64,000 nt of DNA from Enterobacteriaceae bacterium RIT693 (GTDB lineage Bacteria > Pseudomonadota > Gammaproteobacteria > Enterobacterales > Enterobacteriaceae), in assembly GCA_009668225.1 (NCBI GenBank), contig WJYK01000004.1:186001-250000 (forward strand), written 5' to 3'. The number at the start of each line of letters is the position of its first letter. The first letter of the stretch is position 1. The notes beneath the pieces were generated by a model. The model was given only the letters and a program-made list of their open reading frames with translations. It was not told where the DNA came from and did no database searches. A program made the translations under genes and the position numbers. Positions 26,610-37,604 of this stretch are shown here, piece after piece.

Positions 26610-27221
26610 ATGACTACGACTAAGATTTCAAAAACTCTGCTGGCAGTTGTGTTGGGTTCAGTACTGGCAAGCAGTTCTGCCCTTGCTGAAGAGTCCCTGC
26701 TCAACAAGACGGAATCTACCGCCGACTCCGCAGGGAAAAAAATCGATAGCTCTATGAATAAAGTCGGTAACTTCATGGATGACAGCGGTATCACAGCGAA
26801 AGTTAAAGCAGCACTTGTCGACGACAAAAACATTAAAAGTACCGACATCTCGGTGAAGACCGAGAAAAAAGTGGTCACCCTGAGTGGCTTTGTTGAGAGC
26901 CAGGCTCAGGCTGAACAGGCTGTCGCCACGGCGAAAAAAGTTGAGGGCGTGAGTTCGGTAAGCGACAAACTTCACGTGCGGGATGCTAAAACGCAATCGG
27001 TTAAGGGGTATACCGGCGATGCGGCAACCACCAGCGAGATCAAAGCTAAATTACTGGCCGACAGTATTGTTCCTTCTCGCCATGTAAAAGTGGAAACCAC
27101 TGACGGTGTAGTTCAGCTGTCCGGTGAAGTGAAATCAAGCGCTCAGTCCGAGCGTGCTGAAAGCATTGCCAAAGCCGTTGAAGGCGTGAAAAGCGTCAAA
27201 AACGATCTGAAAGTGAAGTAA
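26610..27221 (+). CDS. osmY: Osmotically induced periplasmic protein OsmY
   Basis: 203-residue periplasmic chaperone-like protein induced by osmotic stress and stationary phase in E. coli. The signal peptide is residues 1-28, with cleavage after SALA before EESLLNK. Two BON domains follow, about 55-123 and 135-203, each with the pattern KVKAALVDD...[13 protein letters not shown]. The start is the ATG at 26610 after AGGAATTAATCG. Repeat elements C and B lie on its two sides. Confidence 0.97.
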   Translation: MTTTKISKTLLAVVLGSVLASSSALAEESLLNKTESTADSAGKKIDSSMNKVGNFMDDSGITAKVKAALVDDKNIKSTDISVKTEKKVVTLSGFVESQAQAEQAVATAKKVEGVSSVSDKLHVRDAKTQSVKGYTGDAATTSEIKAKLLADSIVPSRHVKVETTDGVVQLSGEVKSSAQSERAESIAKAVEGVKSVKNDLKVK

Positions 27222-27238
27222 CGGCAGCACGAAACTTT

Positions 27239-27259
27239 CTTCCGGGCTTAGCCCGGAAG
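27239..27259. terminator. Hairpin after osmY
   Basis: Stem CTTCCGGGC / GCCCGGAAG with a TTA loop, 17 bases after the osmY stop. No T-run follows, so it may stabilise the 3' end rather than terminate strongly; ytjA follows within 100 bases. Confidence 0.55.
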
Positions 27260-27353
27260 GCGGTAAGCACCACCATTACAGATTATCGCCTGCGGGTTTG
27301 CCATCCGGCGCTCGTTAAGAAGCGATAAGATTCACTATGGTTAAGGAGAGTCT

Positions 27354-27515
27354 ATGTTTCGTTGGGGCATTATTTTTCTGGTTATTGCGTTGATCGCTGC
27401 GGCGCTGGGCTTCGGTGGTCTGGCTGGTACCGCTGCAGGGGCTGCGAAAATTGTCTTTATAGTGGGTATTATCCTGTTCCTGGTAAGCCTGTTTATGGGG
27501 CGCAGACGCCCTTAG
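27354..27515 (+). CDS. ytjA: Small membrane protein YtjA (DUF1328)
   Basis: 53 residues, two hydrophobic helices joined by a Gly/Ala-rich turn ([17 protein letters not shown]), ending MGRRRP. Nearly identical to E. coli YtjA. AAGGAGAG immediately upstream is a strong ribosome site. The function is unknown; in E. coli it is stress-associated along with osmY. Confidence 0.95.
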   Translation: MFRWGIIFLVIALIAAALGFGGLAGTAAGAAKIVFIVGIILFLVSLFMGRRRP

Positions 27516-27549
27516 CCACATTAACCAGTAACATACCGATACAAAAGAA

Positions 27550-27736
27550 AAGCCAGTCCTCGTGACTGGCTTTATACTGGCGACAACTCTCTGTCGATAG
27601 AAAAGAAATACCAGACGGCTCGTTAAAAAAAACAGGAAAATCAATTCATTGATTTTCGGCTGCTCACCACAAAGAGGGAAAAATCACGCTTTTCCCTCTT
27701 TGTCAGCAACCTTAAGCCAGTCCTTGTGACTGGCTT
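27550..27736. repeat. Terminator-flanked repeat element, copy B
   Basis: Between ytjA and yjjU. Two copies of the hairpin AAGCCAGTC-(5 bases)-GACTGGCTT at 27550-27572 and 27714-27736 differ at one loop base (CTCGT, CTTGT). Between them, 5 bases in from each, is a 131-base element (27578-27708) with ends TGGCGACAAC and TTTGTCAGCA. Its right half, 27636-27708, is nearly identical to copy A 13434-13507, including the palindrome GAAAATCAAT-TC-ATTGATTTTC and the hairpin with loop core AAAAATCACGCTTTT. The left half is AT-rich and only loosely alike. No coding frame. Confidence 0.85.
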
Positions 27737-27806
27737 TCGCCGTTTTACTTAGCGGGCTATGGGTATAGGGTAGAAACTCACAACAACAGAAATTCAGGAA
27801 AGCAGG

Positions 27807-28880
27807 GTGGGACATCGTATACCCGTTACGCTCGGCAATATTGCGCCGCTTGCGATCAAACCTTTTCGTCCTGGAAAACTCGCTCTAATTTGTGAAGGGG
27901 GCGGGCAGCGCGGGATCTTTACGGCCGGGGTTCTGGACGAATTTATGCGCGCGGACTTCAACCCCTTTGATTTGTTCTTTGGCACTTCTGCCGGGGCGCA
28001 AAACCTTTCCGCTTATGTTTGTAACCAGCCGGGATACGCACGGCGAGTGATCACTCGCTTTACCACGACCCGGGACTTTTTTAATCCCCTGCGTTTTGCT
28101 CGCGGTGGAAACCTGATTGACCTCGACTGGCTGATTGAGTCTACGTCTGCAAGATTACCGCTTTCGATGTCCAGCGCGGACCCGCTTTTTGAGCAGGGAA
28201 AAGCGTTCTTTATGTGTGCCTGTCGTAGCGATGACTATGCGGCGAACTACTTTTCACCCACCGCAGATACCTGGCTAAATTTATTGAAGGCCTCAAGTGC
28301 CATTCCGGGGTTCTACCGCTCGGGCGTGGAGATTGACGGCGTCAGCTATCAGGATGGGGGTATCAGCGATGCGGTGCCGGTAAGGGAAGCGGCAAAACGT
28401 GGTGCGGATACGCTGGTGGTTATTCGTACCGTGCCTTCACAGATGTACTATACGCCGCAATGGTTCAAACATATGGAACGCTGGCTCGGTGACAGCAGCC
28501 TGCAGCCGCTTTTGAATCTGGTACAGCACCACGAAGCGAGTTATCGCGAAATCCAGGGCTTTATTGAAAAACCACCGGGCAAACTGCGCGTGTTTGAAAT
28601 TTATCCGCCAAAACCGCTGCTAAGCAACGCCCTCGGCAGTCGGCTGCCTTCCTTGACGGCTGATTATCAAACGGGCCGCCTGTGCGGTCGCTATTTCCTG
28701 GCGACCATTGGCAAGCTGCTGGTCGCCAAGCCACCTTTAAGGCGGCATTTGCCGCGTATTAATACGCCGGGTCCGCTGGTTATACCTCCCGTGACCGCGG
28801 CCAATGAATCACGGGTCAAACCGATTAGTTCTGGCCTGCAGGCCAATGATGCCGCGTTTGATAATGAGGATCTTGCGTGA
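27807..28880 (+). CDS. yjjU: Patatin-like phospholipase YjjU
   Basis: 357-residue patatin-family serine hydrolase. The oxyanion-hole motif CEGGGQRGIFTAG is near residue 30, the nucleophile elbow GTSAG near 60, and the dyad aspartate in QDGGISDAVPV near 188. The GTG at 27807 is the start, with AGGAAAGCAGG just before it, and MGHRIPVTLGNIAP matches the known N-terminus. Its stop overlaps the yjjV start by four bases (GTGA), so the two genes are coupled. Confidence 0.93.
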   Translation: MGHRIPVTLGNIAPLAIKPFRPGKLALICEGGGQRGIFTAGVLDEFMRADFNPFDLFFGTSAGAQNLSAYVCNQPGYARRVITRFTTTRDFFNPLRFARGGNLIDLDWLIESTSARLPLSMSSADPLFEQGKAFFMCACRSDDYAANYFSPTADTWLNLLKASSAIPGFYRSGVEIDGVSYQDGGISDAVPVREAAKRGADTLVVIRTVPSQMYYTPQWFKHMERWLGDSSLQPLLNLVQHHEASYREIQGFIEKPPGKLRVFEIYPPKPLLSNALGSRLPSLTADYQTGRLCGRYFLATIGKLLVAKPPLRRHLPRINTPGPLVIPPVTAANESRVKPISSGLQANDAAFDNEDLA

Positions 28881-29653
28881 GTTTTACGTTCTACGACACC
28901 CATTGCCACTTTGATTTCCCCCCGTTTACCGGTGATGAAGCCCACAGCCTCGAGCTTGCCGCCGAGGCCGGGGTTCGTAAAATCATTGTGCCCGCAGTTG
29001 AAGCAGGGCGTTTCGATCGCGTACTTGCGCTGGCGCAGAACTACCCGGCGCTTTATGCCGCCATTGGAATGCACCCGATCGTGATTCAAAAACATGACGA
29101 AGCCGGGCTGGCAGCGCTTGAGGAGCATTTGCGGCAAAAGCCGGAAAAGCTTATCGCCATCGGCGAAATCGGGTTGGATCTTTATATGGAAGAGCCGCAG
29201 TTCGACAGGCAGGCGTTTATATTGAGCGAACAGCTAAAGCTGGCTAAGCGCTATGATCTGCCGGTTATCCTGCATTCCCGCCGCACGCATGACAAACTGG
29301 CGCTGCATTTGAAACGCCACAATTTGCCGAGAACCGGTGTTGTTCATGGTTTTGCCGGTAGCCTTCAGCAGGCTGAGCGCTTCATTGCTATGGGATACCG
29401 CATCGGCGTAGGTGGCACCATCACTTATCCACGAGCCAGTAAAACCCGTGATGTGATGGCTCGCCTGCCTCTCTCGTCGCTGCTGCTGGAAACGGACGCG
29501 CCGGATATGCCGCTCAACGGCCAGCAGGGGCAGCCAAACCGCCCGGAACGCGCGGCGAATGTCTTCGAATCGCTGTGTGAATTGCGCGCCGAACCGCCGG
29601 AAATCATCGCTAACACCCTGAAAAACAACGCAGACGAATTATTTACCTTCTAA
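28877..29653 (+). CDS. yjjV: TatD-family metal-dependent hydrolase YjjV
   Basis: 258-residue TIM-barrel hydrolase related to TatD DNases. Metal ligands are seen in DTHCHFD (residues 8-14), GEIGLD near 97, VILHSRRTHD near 132, VVHGFAGS near 156 and LLETDAPDMPL near 204. The start is GTG 28877, overlapping the yjjU stop. In E. coli the next genes are yjjW and yjjI; here a nucleoside transporter follows. Confidence 0.94.
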   Translation: MSFTFYDTHCHFDFPPFTGDEAHSLELAAEAGVRKIIVPAVEAGRFDRVLALAQNYPALYAAIGMHPIVIQKHDEAGLAALEEHLRQKPEKLIAIGEIGLDLYMEEPQFDRQAFILSEQLKLAKRYDLPVILHSRRTHDKLALHLKRHNLPRTGVVHGFAGSLQQAERFIAMGYRIGVGGTITYPRASKTRDVMARLPLSSLLLETDAPDMPLNGQQGQPNRPERAANVFESLCELRAEPPEIIANTLKNNADELFTF

Positions 29654-29669
29654 TTGCTTGCCTCAGTAA

Positions 29670-29685
29670 TGTGATGTAGCTCACC
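29670..29685. promoter_or_regulatory. CRP site upstream of the nucleoside transporter
   Basis: TGTGATGTAGCTCACC matches TGTGA-N6-TCACA with one change. It lies 140-155 bases before the transporter ATG. A weaker half-site ACGTGATTGC lies at 29721-29730, a spacing that would also allow a CytR-CRP arrangement. Confidence 0.65.
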
Positions 29686-29824
29686 TTGCTGCGTAAATGT
29701 TTCTATATATTTCCTTGTATACGTGATTGCTCCGGCACTTTTCACCCCCCTGTGGTTATAATCCGCGCGCTAAAAAGCGGGCTGGCAAGGCCCGAATCTT
29801 CTAATTGATACACAGGGAATCTGT

Positions 29825-31102
29825 ATGCAAATCCTCATGGGGCTGATTGGCATGGTTGTTTTGTTGCTGATCGCCGTTTTACTCTCCAGCAATCGCAAAG
29901 CCATCAATTTGCGTACTGTGATCGGCGCATGGCTTATTCAAATCGGTATCGGCGCGCTGATCCTTTATGTTCCGGTTGGGCGTAAAGTGCTGCTCGCCAT
30001 GTCGGAAGGTGTGGCGAACGTCATTGCCTACGGTAACGCCGGGATCTCGTTCCTTTTCGGCGGGCTGGTTTCCGATAAAATGTTTGAAGTGTTCGGCGGC
30101 GGCGGCTTTATTTTCGCGCTCCGCGTACTGCCGATCATCGTCTTCTTCTCCTCGCTTATCGCCGTCCTCTACTACCTGGGCATCATGCAGCTGGTGATCC
30201 GCGTGCTCGGTGGTGGCCTGCGTAAGGTGCTGAAAACCTCCCGTACCGAATCGCTGTCGGCGACGGCGAATATCTTCGTCGGCCAAACCGAAGCGCCGCT
30301 GGTGGTGCGTCCTTATATCGCCACCATGACCCGCTCTGAGCTGTTTGCCGTGATGTGCGGCGGCCTGGCTTCCGTCGCTGGCTCCGTGCTGGCGGGCTAT
30401 GCGCAAATGGGCGTGCCGCTGGAATACCTGATCGCCGCGTCCTTTATGGCCGCACCGGGCGGACTGCTGTTTGCCAAGATCATGCTGCCTGAAACGGAAA
30501 CCCCGAACGACACGCCGGAGCTGGAGTCGATGAAAAACGATCCGGATCGCCCGGCTAACGTGCTGGACGCCGCGGCTTCCGGTGCAGCTTCAGGGATGCA
30601 GCTGGCGCTGAATGTCGGGGCGATGCTGCTGGCGTTTGTTGCGCTGATTGCCCTGCTGAACGGGATGCTCTCCGGGATTGGCGGCTGGTTCAACTACCCG
30701 CAGCTTTCGCTGGAACTGATGCTCGGCTGGGTGTTCTCCCCGGTGGCCTGGTTGATTGGCGTGCCATGGAGCGAAGCCACCGTGGCGGGATCGTTTATCG
30801 GCCAGAAGCTTATCATCAACGAGTTTGTCGCCTACCTCAACTTTGGCGCTTACCTGAAAGATGATGCCGAGGTTGCGGCGGCGGGTTTGCAGGTACTTTC
30901 CGGCCACACCAAGGCAATTATCTCCTTTGCGCTGTGCGGATTTGCTAACCTTTCCTCAATCGCCATTCTGATCGGTGGTCTGGGCAGCATGGCGCCAAAC
31001 CGTCGGCATGAAGTGGCCCAGCTGGGCATGAAGGCTGTGGCGGCGGGGACGCTGTCTAACCTGATGAGCGCCACCATCGCCGGGCTGTTCCTGGCGCTGT
31101 AA
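29825..31102 (+). CDS. NupC/CNT-family concentrative nucleoside transporter
   Basis: 425-residue inner-membrane symporter of the CNT family, closer in its segments to E. coli NupX and PsuT than to NupC. Diagnostic segments are [19 protein letters not shown] near residue 155 (the nucleoside-binding GQTEAP), [19 protein letters not shown] near 312, [10 protein letters not shown] near 335 and [13 protein letters not shown] near 372. It lies directly upstream of the deo operon, ends 13 bases before a DeoR-like operator and has a CRP site upstream. Supplying deoxynucleosides for DeoA/DeoD is the likely role. Start ATG 29825 after CAGGGAATCTGT. Confidence 0.9.
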   Translation: MQILMGLIGMVVLLLIAVLLSSNRKAINLRTVIGAWLIQIGIGALILYVPVGRKVLLAMSEGVANVIAYGNAGISFLFGGLVSDKMFEVFGGGGFIFALRVLPIIVFFSSLIAVLYYLGIMQLVIRVLGGGLRKVLKTSRTESLSATANIFVGQTEAPLVVRPYIATMTRSELFAVMCGGLASVAGSVLAGYAQMGVPLEYLIAASFMAAPGGLLFAKIMLPETETPNDTPELESMKNDPDRPANVLDAAASGAASGMQLALNVGAMLLAFVALIALLNGMLSGIGGWFNYPQLSLELMLGWVFSPVAWLIGVPWSEATVAGSFIGQKLIINEFVAYLNFGAYLKDDAEVAAAGLQVLSGHTKAIISFALCGFANLSSIAILIGGLGSMAPNRRHEVAQLGMKAVAAGTLSNLMSATIAGLFLAL

Positions 31103-31115
31103 GCTGCAATAAAAA

Positions 31116-31131
31116 TGTTATAATAATAACA
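31116..31131. promoter_or_regulatory. Distal DeoR-like operator
   Basis: TGTTATAATAATAACA is a near-perfect 16-base palindrome resembling the E. coli deo operator TGTTAGAATTCTAACA. It lies 13 bases after the transporter stop and 177 bases before the second operator, allowing DNA looping by DeoR as known for E. coli deo. Confidence 0.7.
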
Positions 31132-31257
31132 TTTCGCGGTAACCGATGGCTGGCGCCCTGCCAGCCATTTTCTTGCTGTCTGGCGCAATTTAGCGCGTTA
31201 TTTTGTTTCTTTAATCACATATACTCTATGAAAGCTTGCAATTCACTCTTTGGCTTT

Positions 31258-31273
31258 TGTGAGGCGAGACACA
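31258..31273. promoter_or_regulatory. CRP-like site in the deo promoter region
   Basis: TGTGAGGCGAGACACA fits the CRP palindrome with one change in the right arm. It lies 20 bases before the proximal DeoR operator, comparable to deoP2 of E. coli. The 345-base gap 31103-31447 has no gene; it holds these sites and an untranslated deoC leader of over 100 bases. Confidence 0.55.
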
Positions 31274-31292
31274 AAATTGCATCGGTGGTGGG

Positions 31293-31308
31293 TGTTAGAA
31301 TTATAACA
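31293..31308. promoter_or_regulatory. Proximal DeoR operator of the deo operon
   Basis: TGTTAGAATTATAACA differs from the E. coli DeoR site TGTTAGAATTCTAACA at one base. TTAGAAT doubles as a likely -10 region, as in E. coli deoP1/P2. Confidence 0.8.
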
Positions 31309-31447
31309 TTGCTACCGGCAATGTGCGGTGAGACGGATCTCAACGTGAGGGTGACCCTGGTGACCACTCCTCTTCAAGGAACCAAGTCCGCTCCAACGTG
31401 TTGAGTTTTCGGGCCGGAGACTTATTTACCTTTTGTTGGAGAGCGTT

Positions 31448-32227
31448 ATGACCGATTTAACCAAAAGCAGCCTGCGTGCGCTGAAACTGATGGATCTGAC
31501 TACCCTGAACGACGATGACACTAACGAGAAAGTCATCGCTCTGTGCCATCAGGCGAAAACGCCGGTAGGTAACACTGCCGCTATCTGTATCTACCCACGC
31601 TTTATCCCCATTGCCCGTAAAACCCTGAAAGCGCAGGGTACGCCGGACATCCGTATTGCGACCGTCACCAACTTCCCACACGGTAACGACGATATCGACA
31701 TCGCGCTGGCAGAAACCCGCGCCGCTATCGCCTACGGCGCAGACGAAGTGGACGTGGTATTCCCTTACCGTGCGCTGATTGCCGGTAATGAGCAGGTGGG
31801 CTTTGACCTGGTGAAAGCGTGTAAAGAGGCCTGTGCCAGCGCTAACGTGCTGCTGAAAGTGATCATCGAAACCGGCGAGTTGAAAACCGAAGAACTGATC
31901 CGCAAAGCTTCTGCTATCGCCATTAAAGCAGGTGCAGACTTCATCAAAACCTCCACGGGTAAAGTGCCGGTGAACGCGACGCCAGAAAGCGCACGCATCA
32001 TGATGGAAGTGATCCGCGATTTGGGCGTGGAAAAAACCGTGGGCTTCAAACCAGCCGGTGGCGTTCGCTCCGCTGAAGATGCCGCGCAGTTCCTGGCTAT
32101 CGCGGACGATCTGTTCGGCGCCGACTGGGCCGACTCCCGCCACTACCGCTTCGGGGCGTCCAGCCTGTTGGCCAGCCTGCTGAAAGCGCTGGGCCACGGG
32201 GACGGTAAAAGCGCCAGCAGCTACTAA
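31448..32227 (+). CDS. deoC: Deoxyribose-phosphate aldolase
   Basis: Class I aldolase that splits 2-deoxyribose 5-phosphate into glyceraldehyde 3-phosphate and acetaldehyde. 259 residues as in E. coli. The Schiff-base lysine is in FIKTSTGK near residue 167, and KPAGGVR near 201 carries the proton-relay lysine. The ATG at 31448, after TTGGAGAGCG, is chosen over an in-frame upstream TTG at 31433. It is the first gene of deoCABD, and an ERIC element starts directly after its stop. Confidence 0.97.
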   Translation: MTDLTKSSLRALKLMDLTTLNDDDTNEKVIALCHQAKTPVGNTAAICIYPRFIPIARKTLKAQGTPDIRIATVTNFPHGNDDIDIALAETRAAIAYGADEVDVVFPYRALIAGNEQVGFDLVKACKEACASANVLLKVIIETGELKTEELIRKASAIAIKAGADFIKTSTGKVPVNATPESARIMMEVIRDLGVEKTVGFKPAGGVRSAEDAAQFLAIADDLFGADWADSRHYRFGASSLLASLLKALGHGDGKSASSY

Positions 32228-32352
32228 TTACTCGTCATACTTCAAGCCGCAGGTGCGTAAACTGCACTCCCTCACCCCAGTCACTTACTCTAGTAAGCTC
32301 CTGGGGATGAGCTCTTTTGCCGCCTTCCTGCGACTCGAATTATCTAGAGTAA
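32228..32352. repeat. ERIC (intergenic repeat unit) element
   Basis: A full-length ERIC of about 125 bases. The left end TTACTCGTCATACTTCAAG and right end CTCGAATTATCTAGAGTAA are the inverted ends. The central palindrome is conserved (CCCCAGTCACTTACT, AGTAAGCTCCTGGGG). It lies between the deoC stop and the deoA start and is therefore transcribed as a hairpin inside the operon. Confidence 0.93.
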
Positions 32353-32409
32353 TCTTTAATTGCGGCGGGATTTCCGCCGCTCTTTACCCGCATTTCCCAG
32401 GGGGTTGCC

Positions 32410-33732
32410 GTGTTTCTCGCACAAGAAATTATTCGTAAAAAACGTGATGGCCAGGTACTGAGCGATGAAGAGATTCGCTTTTTTATCAACGGTATTCGCG
32501 ACAACACCGTCTCTGAAGGGCAAATTGCTGCTCTGGCGATGACCATTTTCTTCCACGACATGACCATGCCGGAAAGGGTCTCGCTGACCATGGCGATGCG
32601 GGATTCCGGTACCGTGCTGGACTGGAAAAGCCTTAATCTCAACGGCCCGATTGTGGATAAACACTCCACCGGCGGCGTGGGCGACGTGACCTCGCTGATG
32701 CTCGGCCCAATGGTGGCGGCATGCGGCGGGTATGTGCCGATGATTTCAGGCCGTGGCCTGGGGCATACCGGCGGGACGCTCGACAAGCTGGAGGCGATTC
32801 CGGGTTTCGATATCTTCCCGGACGATAACCGCTTCCGCGACATTATTAAGGACGTAGGCGTGGCCATCATTGGCCAGACCAGCTCTCTGGCACCGGCGGA
32901 CAAACGTTTTTATGCCACCCGCGACATTACCGCGACGGTGGACTCCATTCCTCTTATCACCGCTTCAATCCTGGCGAAGAAACTGGCCGAAGGGTTGGAC
33001 GCGCTGGTGATGGATGTGAAGGTAGGCAGCGGCGCATTTATGCCGACCTACGCGCTTTCAGAGCAGCTGGCCGAAGCTATCGTTGGTGTTTCCAACGGCG
33101 CTGGCGTGAAGACTACCGCCTTGCTGACGGACATGAATCAGGTGCTGGCTTCCAGCGCGGGTAACGCCGTGGAAGTCCGTGAAGCGGTGCAGTTCCTGAC
33201 CGGTGAATACCGCAACCCGCGTCTGTTCGACGTGACGATGGCGCTGTGCGTGGAAATGCTGATTTCCGGCAAGCTTGCCAAAGACGATACGGAAGCCCGC
33301 GCGAAGCTTCAGGCGGTGCTGGATAACGGTAAAGCGGCTGAGGTGTTTGGCCGGATGGTTGCCGCACAGAAAGGCCCGAGTGACTTCGTTGAAAATTATG
33401 CGAAGTACTTGCCGACGGCAATGCTGAGCAAAGCGGTGTATGCCGAAACGTCCGGTTTTGTTTCCGCGATGGATACCCGCGCGCTGGGCATGGCGGTGGT
33501 GTCGATGGGCGGCGGTCGTCGCCAGGCTTCCGACACTATCGATTACAGCGTCGGTTTTACCGATATGGCGCGTCTGGGGGAATCAATCGACGGCGAACGT
33601 CCGCTGGCCGTTATACACGCGAAAGACGAAGCCAGCTGGCAGGACGCGGCGAAGGCGGTGAAAGCGGCAATCAGGATTGACGAAAAAGCACCGCAGGAAA
33701 CACCAACGGTCTATCGCCGAATCACTGAATAA
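32410..33732 (+). CDS. deoA: Thymidine phosphorylase
   Basis: Phosphorolyses thymidine and deoxyuridine to the base and deoxyribose 1-phosphate. 440 residues. The family signature [20 protein letters not shown] is near residue 85, with the phosphate-binding [16 protein letters not shown] near 113. The start is GTG at 32410 ([15 protein letters not shown]), with GGGGTTGCC before it. It follows deoC after the ERIC element. Confidence 0.97.
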   Translation: MFLAQEIIRKKRDGQVLSDEEIRFFINGIRDNTVSEGQIAALAMTIFFHDMTMPERVSLTMAMRDSGTVLDWKSLNLNGPIVDKHSTGGVGDVTSLMLGPMVAACGGYVPMISGRGLGHTGGTLDKLEAIPGFDIFPDDNRFRDIIKDVGVAIIGQTSSLAPADKRFYATRDITATVDSIPLITASILAKKLAEGLDALVMDVKVGSGAFMPTYALSEQLAEAIVGVSNGAGVKTTALLTDMNQVLASSAGNAVEVREAVQFLTGEYRNPRLFDVTMALCVEMLISGKLAKDDTEARAKLQAVLDNGKAAEVFGRMVAAQKGPSDFVENYAKYLPTAMLSKAVYAETSGFVSAMDTRALGMAVVSMGGGRRQASDTIDYSVGFTDMARLGESIDGERPLAVIHAKDEASWQDAAKAVKAAIRIDEKAPQETPTVYRRITE

Positions 33733-33748
33733 CGGTATACTGATCTGA

Positions 33749-35008
<1,260 letters not shown>

Positions 35009-35016
35009 TCCCTTTG

Positions 35017-35034
35017 GGCGGGCGTTTGCCCGCC
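35017..35034 (+). other. Hairpin between deoB and deoD
   Basis: Stem GGCGGGC / GCCCGCC with a GTTT loop, without a T-run, in the 59-base deoB-deoD gap. It probably tunes the relative mRNA stability of the two segments rather than ending transcription. Confidence 0.5.
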
Positions 35035-35067
35035 TGATTGCTAACTTTTTAAATCAAGGAATACACA

Positions 35068-35787
35068 ATGGCTACGCCACACATTAATGCGGAAATGGGC
35101 GATTTCGCTGACGTAGTACTGATGCCGGGTGACCCGCTGCGCGCTAAGCACATCGCGGAAACCTTCCTGGAAGACGTGCGTGAAGTGAACAACGTGCGCG
35201 GCATGCTCGGTTTCACCGGGACTTACAAAGGCCGTAAGATCTCCGTGATGGGCCACGGTATGGGTATCCCATCCTGTTCAATCTACGCGAAAGAGCTGAT
35301 CACCGACTTCGGCGTGAAGAAAATCATTCGTGTAGGTTCCTGCGGCGCGGTACGTGCCGACGTTAAGCTGCGCGACGTTGTTATCGGTATGGGCGCCTGT
35401 ACTGACTCTAAAGTTAATCGCCTGCGTTTTAAAGATCACGACTTCGCGGCTATCGCTGACTTCGATATGGTTCGCAACGCGGTAGATGCGGCTAAAGCGC
35501 TGGGCGTTGACGCTCGCGTGGGCAATATCTTCTCTGCAGACCTGTTCTATACGCCAGACCCGTCCATGTTCGACGTGATGGAAAAATACGGCATCCTCGG
35601 TGTGGAAATGGAAGCAGCCGGTATCTACGGCGTAGCGGCTGAGTTCGGTGCAAAAGCGCTGACCATCTGCACCGTGTCTGACCACATCCGTACTCACGAG
35701 CAGACCACCGCCGCTGAGCGTCAGACCACCTTCAACGACATGATTAAAATTGCGCTGGAATCCGTCCTGCTGGGCGACAAAGCGTAA
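35068..35787 (+). CDS. deoD: Purine-nucleoside phosphorylase, DeoD type
   Basis: Hexameric enzyme that phosphorolyses purine nucleosides. 239 residues. [19 protein letters not shown] near residue 15, [16 protein letters not shown] near 62 and VGSCGAVR near 88 form the phosphate and base sites. [11 protein letters not shown] near 179 binds ribose and the catalytic SDHI is near 203. It is the last gene of the deo operon and is followed by a strong terminator. Confidence 0.97.
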   Translation: MATPHINAEMGDFADVVLMPGDPLRAKHIAETFLEDVREVNNVRGMLGFTGTYKGRKISVMGHGMGIPSCSIYAKELITDFGVKKIIRVGSCGAVRADVKLRDVVIGMGACTDSKVNRLRFKDHDFAAIADFDMVRNAVDAAKALGVDARVGNIFSADLFYTPDPSMFDVMEKYGILGVEMEAAGIYGVAAEFGAKALTICTVSDHIRTHEQTTAAERQTTFNDMIKIALESVLLGDKA

Positions 35788-35803
35788 GTTTTGCTTCTCG
35801 TTT

Positions 35804-35829
35804 AAAAGGCGCCTTAGGGCGCCTTTTTT
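35804..35829 (+). terminator. Terminator of the deo operon
   Basis: Stem AAAAGGCGCC / GGCGCCTTTT with a TTAG loop and a T-run, 17 bases after the deoD stop. Confidence 0.9.
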
Positions 35830-35874
35830 ATGCCAGATATCTATTCATGTGAGCGAGCGGCTTCGGCGGCTCGC

Positions 35875-36891
35875 TTAACGAACCGCCTGGGCAATCCACG
35901 CCGAGAGTTCTTTTAGTTCGGCTTCCTGCTCCGGGAAGCTGTAGATCAGCGTTTCGCACTCCTGTTGCAGCAAAATGCTGCGGTACAGGCAGCCTTTTAG
36001 CCGGACGGCAAGGGCCTCAAGCGGTGCCGGGTTAAGGCTATCGGTGAATACCTGCGCGCGGGTGATATGCCCTTTCTCCACGTCAAAATGCAGCTCGACG
36101 CCGCCCCAGCTAAAGCGGTTGTCCAGCAGATGCGTAAAGGCTGGCGCCTGGCCAAAGTTCCACTCCCAGCTGCTCTGGCGGGCATAGGTGTCGGCAAAAC
36201 CTGGCAGGTCAGGGAACGCTTCCGGGGAAATATGCTCAGCTTCAACGCGCTCGCCATAGTGGACGAAGAAAGCTTCCGTAATGGCGTCGGCGATTTGCTC
36301 GTGGGTCAGTCCCGGCTTGATATCACTGAGGTTCGCAACGCGGCCTCTCACCGAAGTAATGCCCTTCGCCTGCAGCTTTTTCGGATCGGGATTGAGGTAG
36401 TTTGCCAGACGGCTAAGATCGGCATTCAGCAGCAGGGTGCCGTGATGGAATCCGCGGTCCATGGTTTCGCGATAGGCGGAGCCGGAAATTTTACGCGTTC
36501 CCTCGGCGGTTTCGACTTCCAGGTCGTTGCGTCCGGATGCGGTGGCGTTAAGACCGAGGCTTGCCAGCGCGTTGAGCACGATGGCGGTAGAAATGCTTTT
36601 GTCGTATTCCGGTTTACCGGCCATAAAGGTGAAGCAGGTATTGCCGAGGTCGTGAAAGACCGCGCCGCCTCCGCTGCTGCGGCGCGCGAGACGGACGTTG
36701 TCTTGCTCCATTCGTCCGGTATTACACTCTTTCCATGGGTTCTGGGCTCGACCTATTACGACCGTATCCGCATTCCGCCACAGAAACAGAACCCGCTGGG
36801 TGGCGGGCATCTGCCGAAAAATAGTCTCTTCAACGGCCAGGTTAAACCACGGGTCGTAAGAGTCAGATATAAGCAAACGCAAAGTCGACAT
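35875..36891 (-). CDS. lplA: Lipoate-protein ligase A
   Basis: Activates lipoate with ATP and attaches it to lipoyl domains. 338 residues, equal to E. coli. The lipoate/adenylate loop [18 protein letters not shown] is near residue 70, and KISGSAYRE near 133 carries the catalytic Lys. A C-terminal accessory domain starts near 250 ([19 protein letters not shown]). The frame extends to 36933, but ATG 36889-36891 ([15 protein letters not shown]) is the conserved start, with AAGGATC just before it. Confidence 0.97.
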   Translation of the reverse strand: MSTLRLLISDSYDPWFNLAVEETIFRQMPATQRVLFLWRNADTVVIGRAQNPWKECNTGRMEQDNVRLARRSSGGGAVFHDLGNTCFTFMAGKPEYDKSISTAIVLNALASLGLNATASGRNDLEVETAEGTRKISGSAYRETMDRGFHHGTLLLNADLSRLANYLNPDPKKLQAKGITSVRGRVANLSDIKPGLTHEQIADAITEAFFVHYGERVEAEHISPEAFPDLPGFADTYARQSSWEWNFGQAPAFTHLLDNRFSWGGVELHFDVEKGHITRAQVFTDSLNPAPLEALAVRLKGCLYRSILLQQECETLIYSFPEQEAELKELSAWIAQAVR

Positions 36892-36965
36892 AATAAAGAT
36901 CCTTTTCCCAGAAGAATGGCGCCATCTTAACATGCCGGTACCGCAGCAAATTTACCGCGGGAGCT

Positions 36966-37604
36966 TTACTTCGTTTCGTCGTCTTCTTCTTTTACCTTCG
37001 TATTTGCGGTGAGCAGGAAAGGCGACTGCTGCCAGCGGGTGCGCTTGCCGTGCAGCAGCGTGCGCGTTAGAACGATGCCGATAGCGACCGCGAGCAGCAG
37101 CATCAGGCGCAGAATATTGGTGGTGTTGTCTACCTGCTTGGCTTCGGTAGCAAGGGTATGCGTATCCAGCGTGATGCGCAGATAGCCGATTGGGCCGCTT
37201 TTATCCTCAATAGGCTCGACGATTTGCCGGTTGAAGTAGCTACCGGCTTTTTTGCCGTCCAGCGCCAGGCGGTCACGAACCTCAATGTTTTCACCCGCGC
37301 GGGCTATTTGATCGCCTTCGCTGTCATACACGGCTGCATCGAGAATGCGACTATCCTTAGTCAGAAGGCTAAGCACGGTAGAGATACGTTTTTCATCGGG
37401 ATTTTCGCTTTTCATCACCGGTACCAGATTAAACGCCACCTGGCGGGAGAGGGTGCGAGCCAGCTCTTCTAGCTGGACGTTTCGTGCCTGCTGGCTACCG
37501 CGGCTAAACCAGGATGCACCCTGCATCAGCGCCACCAAAAGCGCGAGGCAGAACAGCACAATCACTGCGCGGTGGAGCCGAAATTTAAATTTTACCCGAA
37601 CCAT
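36966..37604 (-). CDS. ytjB: Membrane protein YtjB (Smp)
   Basis: 212 residues with two membrane helices, about 10-32 (AVIVLFCLALLVALMQGASW) and 168-186 (LRLMLLLAVAIGIVLTRTLL), enclosing a periplasmic domain of about 130 residues (RILDAAVYDSEGDQIARAG). This layout resembles a sensor without an output domain. The role is unknown. The start ATG 37602-37604 (MVRVKFKFRLHRA) has AAAGG upstream; the frame opens further, to 37697, but that part is divergent promoter sequence shared with serB. lplA follows downstream. Confidence 0.92.
   Translation of the reverse strand: MVRVKFKFRLHRAVIVLFCLALLVALMQGASWFSRGSQQARNVQLEELARTLSRQVAFNLVPVMKSENPDEKRISTVLSLLTKDSRILDAAVYDSEGDQIARAGENIEVRDRLALDGKKAGSYFNRQIVEPIEDKSGPIGYLRITLDTHTLATEAKQVDNTTNILRLMLLLAVAIGIVLTRTLLHGKRTRWQQSPFLLTANTKVKEEDDETK

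Noticed and set aside
27281-27305. REP-like sequence after osmY (TTTGCCATCCGGCG)
   Set aside because: Only a short partial match, not a complete REP palindrome.
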